NCBI RefSeq assembly: GCF_017696205.1
Contig: NZ_JAAORD010000002.1
Span: 62,001 to 126,000 of the forward strand
DNA length: 64,000 bases
From: Prochlorococcus marinus XMU1402
Lineage (GTDB): Bacteria; Cyanobacteriota; Cyanobacteriia; PCC-6307; Cyanobiaceae
Direction of reading: 5' to 3'
A program made the position numbers and the translations under genes. Numbering within the stretch: position 1 is the stretch's first letter; the number at the start of each line of letters is the position of its first letter. Positions 17,711 to 26,937 of this stretch are shown here, piece by piece. A model generated the notes under the pieces. It was not told the DNA's origin, searched no databases, and saw nothing but the letters and a program-made list of their open reading frames with translations.

Positions 17711-18769
17711 CTAGTTTTGAGTAATTTTTGTATTTTCAATATTGTCAAATGCTTGACCAATTTTCTTAAAGTCAAATCCCATTGCTCTTAATGCATGCCA
17801 AAGATGACCTTGTAAGAAAAAGAATCCCAAATAAAAATGAGTATTAGCAAGCCAAGCTCTTGAGCTGTATGCTCCCGAACCTAAATCAACCGTATCAACA
17901 AAATAAGGTGCAAATTCAAATTGAAGCTTTAAGGGCTCTCCATATAAATCAACTGGATATATGGTTGTATTTGAAGCACACCAAAAAGCAGCAACAAAAG
18001 CCATATAAGAAACACCAACTACTGAATAAGACAAAATAGCCTCAGCACCAAGTAATCCTTTTCCTTTAAATTCTGTATATTCTCCAAATTGCTTTGTACA
18101 AATATGGAAAACTCCTCCTATTATTTCAAGGAAAGCTAAGAAGGCATGTCCTCCCATAACATCTTCAAGACTATCTATTTTTAAAAAGTCAAATTGATGG
18201 TTCCAAATAGCAGCAATATCTAAGTTGTAAACAACTTGTCTTGTAGATCCTAAAGCTGGGTCATAAATTCCATGAATTCGTGCCCATTCAACGAACATTA
18301 TTGCTCCAAGACCAAGAAAGATTAGATGATGACCAAGAATAAAAGTTAATTTATCAGGATCATCCCATTCAAAGTCAAATTTTTGTGGCTTACTATTTTC
18401 CGGATAGTCTCCAAGATCACCTGCAAATTTATTGGAGTGTAATAATCCCCCAGCACCTAATACAGCTGAAAAAATTAGATGTAATGTGCAAATTACAACA
18501 ATTCCATATGGTTCTGTGATAACACCATTTTCAATACCGCCAATTCCAATACCGGCTAAGTGAGGTAAAACAATTGCTTTTTGTGCACCCATAGGAATAC
18601 TGGCGTCGTAACGAGCCAATTCGAATAATCCAAAAGCTCCTGCCCAAAACATCATTAAGCCTGCATGGGCAGCATGAGCTGCTATGAATTTACCTGAACG
18701 GCCAACAACACCAGAATTTCCTGCATACCAGTCATAGGTGACATCAGATTTTCCGTAAGTTTGTAACAC
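17711..18769 (-). CDS. pcb: Pcb/IsiA-family chlorophyll-binding antenna protein
   Basis: 352-aa six-helix antenna protein of the CP43/IsiA/Pcb family that binds (divinyl) chlorophyll a/b and surrounds a photosystem. Helices carry paired His (AAHAAHAGLMMFWAGAF, LGHHLIFLGLGAI, QGHLWHALRAMGFDFK). The large lumenal loop of CP43 is absent, which separates it from psbC. The MFWAGAFGLFEL and VLPHLAGIGIGG segments look more like IsiA and iron-stress Pcb proteins than the constitutive Pcb I remember from high-light strains. It lies 144 bp downstream of the flavodoxin gene on the same strand, an isiAB-like pair in reverse order. GTG start. Confidence 0.93.
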   Translation of the reverse strand: MLQTYGKSDVTYDWYAGNSGVVGRSGKFIAAHAAHAGLMMFWAGAFGLFELARYDASIPMGAQKAIVLPHLAGIGIGGIENGVITEPYGIVVICTLHLIFSAVLGAGGLLHSNKFAGDLGDYPENSKPQKFDFEWDDPDKLTFILGHHLIFLGLGAIMFVEWARIHGIYDPALGSTRQVVYNLDIAAIWNHQFDFLKIDSLEDVMGGHAFLAFLEIIGGVFHICTKQFGEYTEFKGKGLLGAEAILSYSVVGVSYMAFVAAFWCASNTTIYPVDLYGEPLKLQFEFAPYFVDTVDLGSGAYSSRAWLANTHFYLGFFFLQGHLWHALRAMGFDFKKIGQAFDNIENTKITQN

Positions 18770-18913
18770 TTGATTTAAATAAACAGCAAGTTGAGCATAT
18801 TGCTTATTAGTTTGTTTTTTTACATGTTCTTTACAGATTTAATTACTTATGTAAAAAAAACATATATCGAAAGAACAAATGTTACAACTTGGGAAATTAA
18901 TATCTTTGAAAGC

Positions 18914-19438
18914 TTAAGCCAATGATGGGATTTCGCTCTTAAGCTGAGAAGCCCATGTTTCAAGACGTGAATCAGTCAAATCGGATTCACTATCCTCATC
19001 AAGAGGTAATCCACAAAAGCTTTCTCCAATTACACTTTTAGACTCATCAAATGTATAAGTAGATTTATCTACGTAACCCACCATTTCCGCGCCTGCTTTT
19101 GTGAAGTAGCTATGAAGTTCTTCCATGGCGTCGCAATAATTTTCCGTGTAGGTAGAAGAGTCTCCTAAACCAAAAATTGCGACTTTTTTACCTGATAAAC
19201 TTAGTTCACCAATATCCTCTAATATTGAATCCCATGCAGTTCCTGATCTTTCTTCATCTGCACCAGTATTCCAAGTTGGTATCCCACAGATAATTCCCTC
19301 AAGACCTTCAAATTCTGAAAGATCATCCACATCAGATACATCTTTAGGTGCTTCTGCTGAAGAAATAAAGTTGTGAAGACGATCAGCTACGTCTTCAGTT
19401 TTTCCAGTTGTAGTTGCGTAATAAATTCCTACAGTCAT
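18914..19438 (-). CDS. isiB: Flavodoxin
   Basis: 174-aa long-chain flavodoxin, an FMN protein that replaces ferredoxin as photosystem I acceptor under iron limitation. The phosphate loop is GIYYATTTGKTEDVAD (residues 4-19), FMN-contacting loops are PTWNTGADEERSGTAWD and GLGDSSTYTENYCDAM, and the long-chain insertion is GYVDKSTYTFDESKSV. The next gene on the strand is the Pcb antenna, so both probably respond to iron. A 142-bp gap upstream holds its promoter. Confidence 0.97.
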   Translation of the reverse strand: MTVGIYYATTTGKTEDVADRLHNFISSAEAPKDVSDVDDLSEFEGLEGIICGIPTWNTGADEERSGTAWDSILEDIGELSLSGKKVAIFGLGDSSTYTENYCDAMEELHSYFTKAGAEMVGYVDKSTYTFDESKSVIGESFCGLPLDEDSESDLTDSRLETWASQLKSEIPSLA

Positions 19439-19580
19439 AACTTAAAAATGTTTACATTAGAATAATAAAATCTAAAAACGTTAAATTAATTTCTTTAAAA
19501 ACTTTTTCATGTAAAATTTTATACTAATCAAAGTAAGAAAATTTTTTTGAAATAATTTAAGAAAAAATATTTAAAATATC

Positions 19581-20315
19581 GTGACCGACAAATTTCAAAT
19601 TAAAATCAAAAACCTCGTTGAAGGATTTAATTTTAATGGAGAAAAAAATTTCAAATTAATTGTTTTATTTGGTTTATTAGGAGATTTTGATAGCTTTGAA
19701 TATGCAATAAATTTGAAAAATTTTATAGATAATCATCAAGATACAAATTTAGATATCTTTGCTATTGCTATTGGTACCCAAAGGGGAAAAGAAAAATTCT
19801 GTAACTTTACAGGTTTAGGTGTAGAAAATTTAAGAGTTGTTTCTGATAATCAAATCCACAATAATTTAAATGTTTCAAGAGGATTAGATATAGGTTTAGG
19901 AGGTTGGATGAATATGCTTTTGATGCTATCAGGAATCAATTCTTTTAAAACAATCAAGGAAGTTATAAGAGGTTATACAGGAGACCGAAAGGCAAAACAA
20001 ATCTATTCAGAAATTGACAAAATTGACGTTTTGAAATTACTAAATTTTTCAGGTAATTCTTTTAGCAAGGTTTTCGGAGATGGTTATTTGAGACCATTTG
20101 AATTAGCAACATTTAGATTAAACAACATGAATGAAATAATCCAAAATTGGGATGATTATATTCCTCATGCGAAATATCTTCCTCAAAGAGGAGCTTCCTT
20201 TTTATTAAATGATAAAAATCAAGTTATTTATAAATTTTTTTCAAGTGATGTTCTTGGTTATTCATCAAATATGAGAAATCCTTTAGGCTTTTTGTCTGAT
20301 TATATTAAAGAATAA
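19581..20315 (+). CDS. AhpC/TSA-like (peroxiredoxin-like) protein
   Basis: 244 aa with a thioredoxin-fold pattern: KLIVLFGLLGDFDSFEYAINLKNF, then DLDIFAIAIGTQRGKEKFCNFTGL and LRVVSDNQIHNNLNV. The region resembles the AhpC/TSA-2 (PRXL2-like) group annotated in marine cyanobacteria. The classic peroxidatic C-x-x-C or P-x-x-x-T/S-x-x-C motif is missing, so a peroxidase activity is doubtful. GTG start. It is followed after 14 bp by the SemiSWEET gene on the same strand. Confidence 0.6.
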   Translation: MTDKFQIKIKNLVEGFNFNGEKNFKLIVLFGLLGDFDSFEYAINLKNFIDNHQDTNLDIFAIAIGTQRGKEKFCNFTGLGVENLRVVSDNQIHNNLNVSRGLDIGLGGWMNMLLMLSGINSFKTIKEVIRGYTGDRKAKQIYSEIDKIDVLKLLNFSGNSFSKVFGDGYLRPFELATFRLNNMNEIIQNWDDYIPHAKYLPQRGASFLLNDKNQVIYKFFSSDVLGYSSNMRNPLGFLSDYIKE

Positions 20316-20329
20316 TTTTTTAACCTTTT

Positions 20330-20599
20330 ATGAATGAAGACATATTTGGATATCTTGCCGCGATTTTAACAACAGTTGCATTTCTTCCTCAATTGATAAA
20401 GACTCTAAAAACAAAAAAGGCAGATGATGTTTCATTGACAACTTTAATAATGTTCATTATTGGAGTTTTATCCTGGATTATTTACGGTTATAAAATTTCT
20501 TCTATCCCTATATTGATTGCTAATTTGATTACCTTAATTTTAAATCTTATGATATTAACCTCAAAATTATATTTTTCAAAAATCTCAAGTCAACAATAA
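20330..20599 (+). CDS. SemiSWEET-type sugar transporter (PQ-loop/MtN3)
   Basis: 89-aa protein with three transmembrane helices and the PQ motif in TTVAFLPQLIKTLKTKKADD, followed by VSLTTLIMFIIGVLSWIIYG. This is the single-repeat architecture of bacterial SemiSWEETs, which dimerise to form a sugar channel or carrier. The likely substrate is a small sugar, not determined. It lies 14 bp after the AhpC/TSA-like gene. Confidence 0.92.
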   Translation: MNEDIFGYLAAILTTVAFLPQLIKTLKTKKADDVSLTTLIMFIIGVLSWIIYGYKISSIPILIANLITLILNLMILTSKLYFSKISSQQ

Positions 20600-20673
20600 T
20601 TACCCTGATATTATTAAATTATAGAAATATTAGTTAAATACTATATATCATTAAACTAAATTTTTTTCTTATC

Positions 20674-20898
20674 TTGAAAACTTCAAAATGCTGGGTTTGG
20701 TTCAAAGGAAGCCTTAACAATGGTGGTTTTTGGAAAGAGGGATTTACTTGTACTTTTGATGAAAAACCCGGGGTTTTAATAGAAAGTCCTGCTTATGTCA
20801 CTTGTAGAGTTCCAAATTGGAGAGTTCTAACTAAAGAACCAGAAGATCTATATAAATCTCCTTTAATTCCAGATAATGCAATTTGGAAGATAATTTAA
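20674..20898 (+). CDS. Small conserved-type hypothetical protein (74 aa)
   Basis: Begins at TTG 20674 (MKTSKCWVWFKGSLNNGG) and is rich in aromatic residues (six Trp). Strand-like segments (FTCTFDEKPGVLIESP, AYVTCRVPNWRVLT) suggest a small beta-barrel. It resembles short cyanobacterial proteins without assigned function. No operon partner is obvious; the AEC transporter lies downstream. Confidence 0.6.
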   Translation: MKTSKCWVWFKGSLNNGGFWKEGFTCTFDEKPGVLIESPAYVTCRVPNWRVLTKEPEDLYKSPLIPDNAIWKII

Positions 20899-20967
20899 TT
20901 TATCCATGAGTTAAAAAAACTTTTTGACTGTTCGACGGCAAGTTAATATTGCTTTATTAAATATTTA

Positions 20968-21894
20968 ATTAATACTATCTACTCTCTTTTTATAAATATT
21001 ATCCCTTTATTAATTTTTGGTTTTTTTCTCGGGAAAAAGAATCCAAAGATTTCTAAATATATTGCAAGGCCTCTTATTAGATTTGGTATTCCACTAAGTG
21101 TAATGGGTCTTCTATTGAAAGAGGGTATAGATATAAACCTTATTAAAAGCTCATTTTTAGCATTCTCACTAATTGGATTTTTAATTATTCTGATAAATAT
21201 ATTCCAAATATTCAAAAATAAGCTCCCAAATTACACTTTACAGCTGGCAGGCCTAATAGGTAATACATCATTTCTTGGAATACCAATTGCAATTGCTCTT
21301 CTACCTTCAACAACTATTAATTTCACAATAGGTTATGACTTAGGTACAACACTATTCGCTTGGCTATTTGGACCTTTATTTCTTCAAGAAAATTCAGTAA
21401 ACAAGAAAATTCCAAATATCGAAGGATTATTAAACGCATTGATAAATAGTCCTGCCTCAAGAGGGATTATTGGTGTACTTTTGGCATATCTTTTTGATTT
21501 AAACGAGTTATTAGGCAATTATCTTTGGATACCTGCGAGAATAGTTATTGCATTCGCAATAATAATTGTCGGAACAAAACTGGGCATGATAACAAATCAA
21601 AAGGGTGAAGTTTTTGATCTAAAAGAAGAAATTAAATACTCAATTTTATTAAAGTTATTTATTCTACCTTTTATTGTTTTTGTAATAAGCAAATTATTAA
21701 ATTTTGACTTCTATCAATCATCTGCTGTAATACTTCAGGCAGGAACCCCAACCGCGATATCCACAATTTTAATGGCAGAGGCTTACGGCCTGAAACAAAA
21801 AATTGCATCAAAAATTCTATTTTCCTCCACTTTAATTTCAATAGTTACAATTCCTCTTTTAAAAATCTTAATGAATGCATTTAAAAATGCATGA
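20968..21894 (+). CDS. AEC-family (auxin efflux carrier-like) permease with no canonical start
   Basis: Ten-helix membrane carrier of the AEC family, whose bacterial members include malate and malonate permeases. GTPTAISTILMAEAYG near the C-terminus is a conserved crossover motif. The first ATG is at 21103, but in-frame sequence upstream from 20968 encodes a hydrophobic helix (INTIYSLFINIIPLLIFGFF) and the family segment RPLIRFGIPLSVMG, so the true N-terminus must lie upstream. The frame is open from 20947 and holds no ATG, GTG or TTG before 21103; ATT at 20968 is where homologues would start. Either an AUU start is used, the start was mutated, or translation begins at 21103 and loses one and a half helices. 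Confidence 0.7.
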   Translation: MNTIYSLFINIIPLLIFGFFLGKKNPKISKYIARPLIRFGIPLSVMGLLLKEGIDINLIKSSFLAFSLIGFLIILINIFQIFKNKLPNYTLQLAGLIGNTSFLGIPIAIALLPSTTINFTIGYDLGTTLFAWLFGPLFLQENSVNKKIPNIEGLLNALINSPASRGIIGVLLAYLFDLNELLGNYLWIPARIVIAFAIIIVGTKLGMITNQKGEVFDLKEEIKYSILLKLFILPFIVFVISKLLNFDFYQSSAVILQAGTPTAISTILMAEAYGLKQKIASKILFSSTLISIVTIPLLKILMNAFKNA

Positions 21895-21953
21895 TTTTTG
21901 AATATTGTAAAGATAATGTCCTGATAACTACATAATGTCTTAAGATTTAGGTT

Positions 21954-22205
21954 ATGAAGTCAGCGAACCCTGAAAATGAATACATTCCTTTAGATCTCAG
22001 GATTTCTGTAAGGAGGGATACTCTTAGGCTAATCTCAGAGATGGCTCAAGATATGGGAATAAGCATTAACGAAGTTTTTAGTTTTTTAGCCGAAGATTCT
22101 GTTGTAGATCTCGAATTACTTGAAGATTTAAATAAAATTGAAATCCCCAGCAAGTGTAGCCTTGATGATCTAAAAAACGCTCTTCTTAAAAAAAGACTTT
22201 GCTAG
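21954..22205 (+). CDS. Small conserved-type protein, possible ribbon-helix-helix fold
   Basis: 83 aa, soluble. The segment IPLDLRISVRRDTLRLISEM followed by AQDMGISINEVFSFL looks like the strand-helix-helix of a ribbon-helix-helix DNA-binding domain (arginine-rich strand, G-I-S turn before the second helix), but I do not recognise a family. Its stop codon TAG shares the CTAG palindrome with the stop of the convergent glycosyltransferase gene. Confidence 0.55.
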   Translation: MKSANPENEYIPLDLRISVRRDTLRLISEMAQDMGISINEVFSFLAEDSVVDLELLEDLNKIEIPSKCSLDDLKNALLKKRLC

Positions 22206-24007
22206 AATTTTTCAACATTTCTATTTTTCCAGTCTGATTTATAACCACTATTCACTAAAAGTTCCGAATACTTACGTAAATCACTTTTCTGAATTCGCCA
22301 TAAATTATAAATCCCATATACGCCCAATTTTTGATGTTTGATATTTGACCAGTGCTGTTCGCGCGAAGAGTATTGATCTATAACAACTAATAAAGATTTG
22401 TATTCATAATCAGGTTGATCCTCATAATTTTCTCTCCTATCAGTATTTAATCTGTCTGAGAGATTAATTAACCCTTCCTTAGTATTTGGTTCGTAAAAAA
22501 CTATTTGTCTAGAATAATAATGTAATGACGGTTTTCTTATCCCGATCATTGCTAAAGTTTCTTTCCCTTCACGAATATCTAATATTAATTTTGAGATATT
22601 CCTCAAAGGTAATTGTCTAGAGGTATCAGCTAATTTTCTTATTGGCGACATCAAAAAAGATTGTCCAATTAAAAAGAAAATTTGAAGATAAAGAAATATA
22701 TTTTTGACTTTGAAAGAAAATAAAATTATTGCAAGAATAGTAAACGAAGAGAATAACAATTTAGCTTTAAAAATGATCCCAGAAAGTATTAGTTCAGATA
22801 CCAAATTGGGCATTTCAGGATCATTTATTGTACTTAGCCAAATATTTGAGAAAAAGAATGCTATTGAGAGGCCAAACAAAATTAAAATATTAAAAATCCA
22901 TAAATATAAATAACTTTTATTCGAATTTTTTAAGTTTACAAAGCTATTACTAATTAAAATTGCCGCTGCGGGAATTGCTGGCAACCAATAGCTTGGAAGT
23001 TTCGTAGCAGAAATACTAAAGAAGATTAAAACTGACACTAACCAACATAGAGAATATGTGTAAAGAGTTTCAGTGACATTGCAACTTTCTTTTGAACTTT
23101 TCAAGAAATCCTTAAAAGCCCTAAATATACCGTCATATAAAAAAGGGGTGAATGGTAATGAAGCCAATATCATTATGTAAAGAAAAAACCAGAAAGGTTC
23201 TGCATGATTATTGACAACTGATGTATATCTTTGAAAATTATGGTAACCAAAAAAGTTTTCCCAGAAAGGCTTACCTTCTTTTATTAGTTCTAAAAAATAC
23301 CATGGAACACTTATTAAGGTTGTTATAAAAAAACCCTTCTTGGGGTTTATCTTGCCAAGCAAACTTTTCCAATCCTTTTGAATAAATAAAAAAGATGTAA
23401 CAGTCAATGTTGCTAAAATTAAAGCAACAGGTCCTTTAGTTAAAATTGCAAGCCCCAAAAAAACCCATGCTGAGATGCATTGATCATTATTGTCACTTGC
23501 CATTCTTCTCCAAAACAAGAGTAGACTAATCCCTAGAGTTCCTGTTAATAAAGCATCACTTACAGCAGTTCTACTCCAGATAATGATCAATGGAGACAGA
23601 GCAAATCCTAGTGATGCAACTATTGGAGTAAGGAATTGCCTATCACCTTTCTGTGGCCAACAAAACAAAGTATCTCCAATCATCAACATTAAAAATAATG
23701 ATCCCAAAGCTGAAGGAAGTCTCGCTGAAAGTGTCCCCAAACTATCCCAAATTTCGTTTTTCGGTAATGAGTAAAAAAAACCCATTAGCCAATATATTAG
23801 TGGAGGCTTATCAAAACGAAACATACCATTGACTTTTGGAGTTAACCAATCGCCAGATTCACTCATTGCCCGTGCAGCAGCTGCAAATAAAGGAGGAGTT
23901 TCATCCACTAGTCCTGTAGTTCCTAAACCTAAAATAAAAATAATAATTCCAGAAACTAAAACTATCAATAAGGTTATGAACCTTTTTTTTGAATCTAAAA
24001 GAATCAT
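22202..24007 (-). CDS. ArnT-like lipid-linked sugar glycosyltransferase (PMT family)
   Basis: 601-aa membrane protein of the GT-C fold. The N-terminal TM helix is followed by GLVDETPPLFAAAARAM, a D-E/D-x-P-motif region characteristic of ArnT/PMT enzymes, and PKVNGMFRFDKPPLIYWLMG, the conserved KPPLIYW signature. About 11-12 helices follow and end in a soluble periplasmic domain. Such enzymes move a sugar from a polyprenyl phosphate donor to lipid A, lipid or protein on the outer face of the inner membrane. The acceptor is unknown. The GT4 gene upstream (stop 15 bp before its ATG) is on the same strand. Confidence 0.88.
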   Translation of the reverse strand: MILLDSKKRFITLLIVLVSGIIIFILGLGTTGLVDETPPLFAAAARAMSESGDWLTPKVNGMFRFDKPPLIYWLMGFFYSLPKNEIWDSLGTLSARLPSALGSLFLMLMIGDTLFCWPQKGDRQFLTPIVASLGFALSPLIIIWSRTAVSDALLTGTLGISLLLFWRRMASDNNDQCISAWVFLGLAILTKGPVALILATLTVTSFLFIQKDWKSLLGKINPKKGFFITTLISVPWYFLELIKEGKPFWENFFGYHNFQRYTSVVNNHAEPFWFFLYIMILASLPFTPFLYDGIFRAFKDFLKSSKESCNVTETLYTYSLCWLVSVLIFFSISATKLPSYWLPAIPAAAILISNSFVNLKNSNKSYLYLWIFNILILFGLSIAFFFSNIWLSTINDPEMPNLVSELILSGIIFKAKLLFSSFTILAIILFSFKVKNIFLYLQIFFLIGQSFLMSPIRKLADTSRQLPLRNISKLILDIREGKETLAMIGIRKPSLHYYSRQIVFYEPNTKEGLINLSDRLNTDRRENYEDQPDYEYKSLLVVIDQYSSREQHWSNIKHQKLGVYGIYNLWRIQKSDLRKYSELLVNSGYKSDWKNRNVEKF

Positions 24008-24022
24008 TTAATATTATTTATG

Positions 24023-25099
24023 TTACTTATATTCATTAATTACTTTATTAAGCCAGTTCACAACCTTGTTAGCAAATATATTTGTAGAAGCATTATTTTC
24101 TACCCATTTTCTACAATTTTTACGCTTTATCTTTTCGATAATCCCTACATAGGAAAGAAGATCTTCTTTATCATCAGGATTAGCAAGATACCCTGTTTCC
24201 CCATGCCGAATAATTTCACTTGGCCCACCCCTATTATAAGCAACAACTGGAACCCCACAGGCTAAAGCTTCAACAATCACGTTTCCATATGCCTCATTCC
24301 ATTTCGGAGTATTTAGCAACACCCTACATTTACCAAGTTCTTTTTGTAATTCATCGGTTGCCAAAAACCCCATCCAATCTATGGTTCCCCTGGGGAATGA
24401 TTGTTCTATCTTTGATGCATAGTTTTCATCCTCTATAAATCCCCAAACTCTTAATTTTTCTCCAAGTTTATTTGCTACATAAGCTGCATCCTCTAAACCT
24501 TTCTCCGGTGCCACCCTTCCAACCCAGCCTAATGGCCCCTTCATTGAATCTTGAAAAATATAATTATCTAATTTAAAACCATTTCCAATAATTATTGGTT
24601 TTTTAATAAATGGATAATCATTAGCTTGATTTTTTGAATGAAAAGCAAAGTTATATGGATGTTTAGAATATACCTTTGAAATTAAATTACTTATTACTGA
24701 ACTTTCAGAACCCATACTAATAATGTGAGCAATCGGTATATCCGAATTTAGAGTAATCCAAATAGGCAACCAATCATAAGACATATTCAATAATACATCT
24801 GCTTTATTGGCGATATCTAACCCCTTTTCAACCATTCCTGCAAGAAGTGAATTGTCTGGGATAATTACAGGAGAATTGAAATCTTGATGCTGCCAACTAA
24901 TTTGATCTTCACCTTCTGCAAAATGCAAATTTGCTTTTTCATTACCTTTATGTAATTTAGAATTTCTTGGGGCTATTACATCTACAGAGTGACCTAAAGA
25001 AAGAAAACCTGAAACTAAAGAATTTAAAGTTAACTCAACTCCTCCACCTTTGCCACTTCCTAGAAAACCTATTGGAGTACTAATCAAAACTATTCGCAT
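24023..25099 (-). CDS. Glycosyltransferase family 4
   Basis: 358 aa, GT-B fold. The N-terminal Gly-rich loop is LGSGKGGGVELTLNSLV, and the donor-binding site is WNEAYGNVIVEALACGVPVVAYNRGGPSEII, with the E-x7-E motif. It transfers a nucleotide-activated sugar. It is in line with the ArnT-like gene downstream, consistent with a joint surface-glycan role outside the main island. No signal or membrane helix. Confidence 0.92.
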   Translation of the reverse strand: MRIVLISTPIGFLGSGKGGGVELTLNSLVSGFLSLGHSVDVIAPRNSKLHKGNEKANLHFAEGEDQISWQHQDFNSPVIIPDNSLLAGMVEKGLDIANKADVLLNMSYDWLPIWITLNSDIPIAHIISMGSESSVISNLISKVYSKHPYNFAFHSKNQANDYPFIKKPIIIGNGFKLDNYIFQDSMKGPLGWVGRVAPEKGLEDAAYVANKLGEKLRVWGFIEDENYASKIEQSFPRGTIDWMGFLATDELQKELGKCRVLLNTPKWNEAYGNVIVEALACGVPVVAYNRGGPSEIIRHGETGYLANPDDKEDLLSYVGIIEKIKRKNCRKWVENNASTNIFANKVVNWLNKVINEYK

Positions 25100-25127
25100 T
25101 ATTGAACTTTTTACACTAAAAAACTAT

Positions 25128-26069
25128 TTAAATAGTAGTATCTGTCAATTTATTTTCCCACAAAGACCTTCTCTGACTAACACAAAATACCGAGATAAGA
25201 ACAAAAACTACTCCTACCCATTGAATAATAGTAAGTCTTTCATCTAACCAAACACCTCCACTAAGAAGAGCAAATACAGGAGTTAAAAATGCAAGAGTAC
25301 TAAATCCAGTTATTTCTTTATTGTTAGCAAAGTAAAAAAACAACCCATAGGCTATTGCTCCTCCAAAAATACTTGCAAATGACATGAGAGTCCAATCAAA
25401 AATTGACCAATCTGGAATTATTTGAACATTTGATTTTAAGCAATGCTTAATAATCAAAGGTATACTCCCAAAAACCATGTGCCACCCTGTAACAGCAACT
25501 GGATCACTTTTTGTGCAAGTAAATCTAATTAAAATTGTTCCTATTGCCATAGCCAGAGAAGCCGCTAGCATCCAAAGTTCTCCAAAGTTAAAAGCCACAT
25601 TATTAATAGCCGTATCAGACATTAACCACCAATTTTGTAGAAATTCTTGAGGAACACCCAAAAATACGATTCCTCCCAAGCCAAAAAGTAATCCTAACCA
25701 TCCTATTGGATTAATTAAATTCCCAAAAATTGCCCTTGCTAAAATAGCTACCAAAAGAGGTTGAGAATCAATCAATACAGAGCCAAGACCTGCTCCAGTT
25801 TTTTCAATCCCATAAGTTAAAAACAACTGAAAGAAAGTGGCGTCTACAATTGTAAAAACAAAAAACCACTTCAAATCACACTTATAAATTTTTAAATCTC
25901 TTTTAAAGAAATATGTTGTAATTAGAACAAGAATTCCTGCAGGAAGTAACCTCAAAGAAGCAACAAACTCTGGCCCAGCACTAGATACTAAGGGGGTCAT
26001 AGCCGCCATTGAAGTACCCCATAGTGCAAAAGGTAGTATCATTAAAAACCAATTTAGGATTGAATTCAT
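25128..26069 (-). CDS. EamA/DMT-family permease
   Basis: 313-aa ten-helix drug/metabolite transporter family protein with two EamA repeats: the first begins near FALWGTSMAAMTPLV, the second near WMLAASLAMAIGTIL, and the last ends LTIIQWVGVVFVLISVF. Substrates of this family vary (amino acids, metabolites, nucleotide sugars) and cannot be inferred here. It is 28 bp upstream of the GT4 gene on the same strand and divergent from sppA with 52 bp between starts. Confidence 0.92.
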   Translation of the reverse strand: MNSILNWFLMILPFALWGTSMAAMTPLVSSAGPEFVASLRLLPAGILVLITTYFFKRDLKIYKCDLKWFFVFTIVDATFFQLFLTYGIEKTGAGLGSVLIDSQPLLVAILARAIFGNLINPIGWLGLLFGLGGIVFLGVPQEFLQNWWLMSDTAINNVAFNFGELWMLAASLAMAIGTILIRFTCTKSDPVAVTGWHMVFGSIPLIIKHCLKSNVQIIPDWSIFDWTLMSFASIFGGAIAYGLFFYFANNKEITGFSTLAFLTPVFALLSGGVWLDERLTIIQWVGVVFVLISVFCVSQRRSLWENKLTDTTI

Positions 26070-26121
26070 TAGGTCTGCTGATAATCTTTTTAAAGTAGTT
26101 TTATGTTTTTACTTTAAAAGA

Positions 26122-26931
26122 ATGATTTGGCCTTTTAGACGAAAGTCAAAAAAAAGAATGGCTCGTATTGTAATTGATGAGCCTATTACAAGTTCAACAA
26201 GAGTTTCCGTCCTTAAAGCTCTTAAACAAATTGAGGATAGGGAATTTCCTGCTTTAATCGTGAGAATTGATTCACCAGGAGGAACTGTTGGGGATAGCCA
26301 AGAAATATACTCCGCTATTAAAAGACTAAAAGATAAAGGATGTAAAGTTATAGCTAGTTTTGGAAACATATCGGCCTCTGGAGGAGTTTATATTGGTGTT
26401 GCATCTGACAAAATAGTTGCGAATCCAGGCACAATCACAGGATCTATTGGTGTGATTATAAGAGGAAACAATTTATCTGAACTATTTGATAAGGTTGGCA
26501 TAAAATTCGAGACTGTTAAAAGCGGCGTATTTAAAGATATACTTTCTCCAGATAAACCTTTAAGCGAGGAAGGCAGAGGACTACTTCAAGGCCTTATTGA
26601 TGAAAGCTATAAACAATTCACTGAAGCTGTTGCTGAAGGAAGAAAATTACCTGTAGAGGAAGTAAGAAAATTTGCAGACGGGAGAATTTTCACTGGTACA
26701 CAAGCAAAAAAATTAGGCCTCGTTGATGAGGTTGGAGATGAATTCGTTGCAAGAGAACTTGCGGCAAAAATGGCTGATATTGATCCTAAAGTTCAGCCCT
26801 TAACATTTGGGAAGAAAAAAAAGAAAATACTTGGCCTAATTCCAGGAAGTAAAATTATTGAAAAAGTTGTTAATAATATCTTTTTTGAGATTGATTCATC
26901 CAATAAAATACTTTGGTTATATAAGCCTTAA
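26122..26931 (+). CDS. sppA: Signal peptide peptidase SppA (short form)
   Basis: 269-aa S49 serine protease that degrades cleaved signal peptides in the membrane. The nucleophile Ser is in GNISASGGVYIG, and the general-base Lys is expected in the VKSGVFKDILSPDKPLSEEG segment. The single-domain size matches the short SppA type rather than the 60-kDa protease IV. No clear N-terminal anchor is present, which is unusual; residues 1-12 are basic. aroH starts 6 bp downstream. Confidence 0.92.
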   Translation: MIWPFRRKSKKRMARIVIDEPITSSTRVSVLKALKQIEDREFPALIVRIDSPGGTVGDSQEIYSAIKRLKDKGCKVIASFGNISASGGVYIGVASDKIVANPGTITGSIGVIIRGNNLSELFDKVGIKFETVKSGVFKDILSPDKPLSEEGRGLLQGLIDESYKQFTEAVAEGRKLPVEEVRKFADGRIFTGTQAKKLGLVDEVGDEFVARELAAKMADIDPKVQPLTFGKKKKKILGLIPGSKIIEKVVNNIFFEIDSSNKILWLYKP

Positions 26932-26937
26932 ATTAAT

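Noticed and set aside
17711-18769. Second CP43 (psbC)
   Set aside because: Too short and lacks the large lumenal loop with GGETMRFWD; the Pcb/IsiA family fits.
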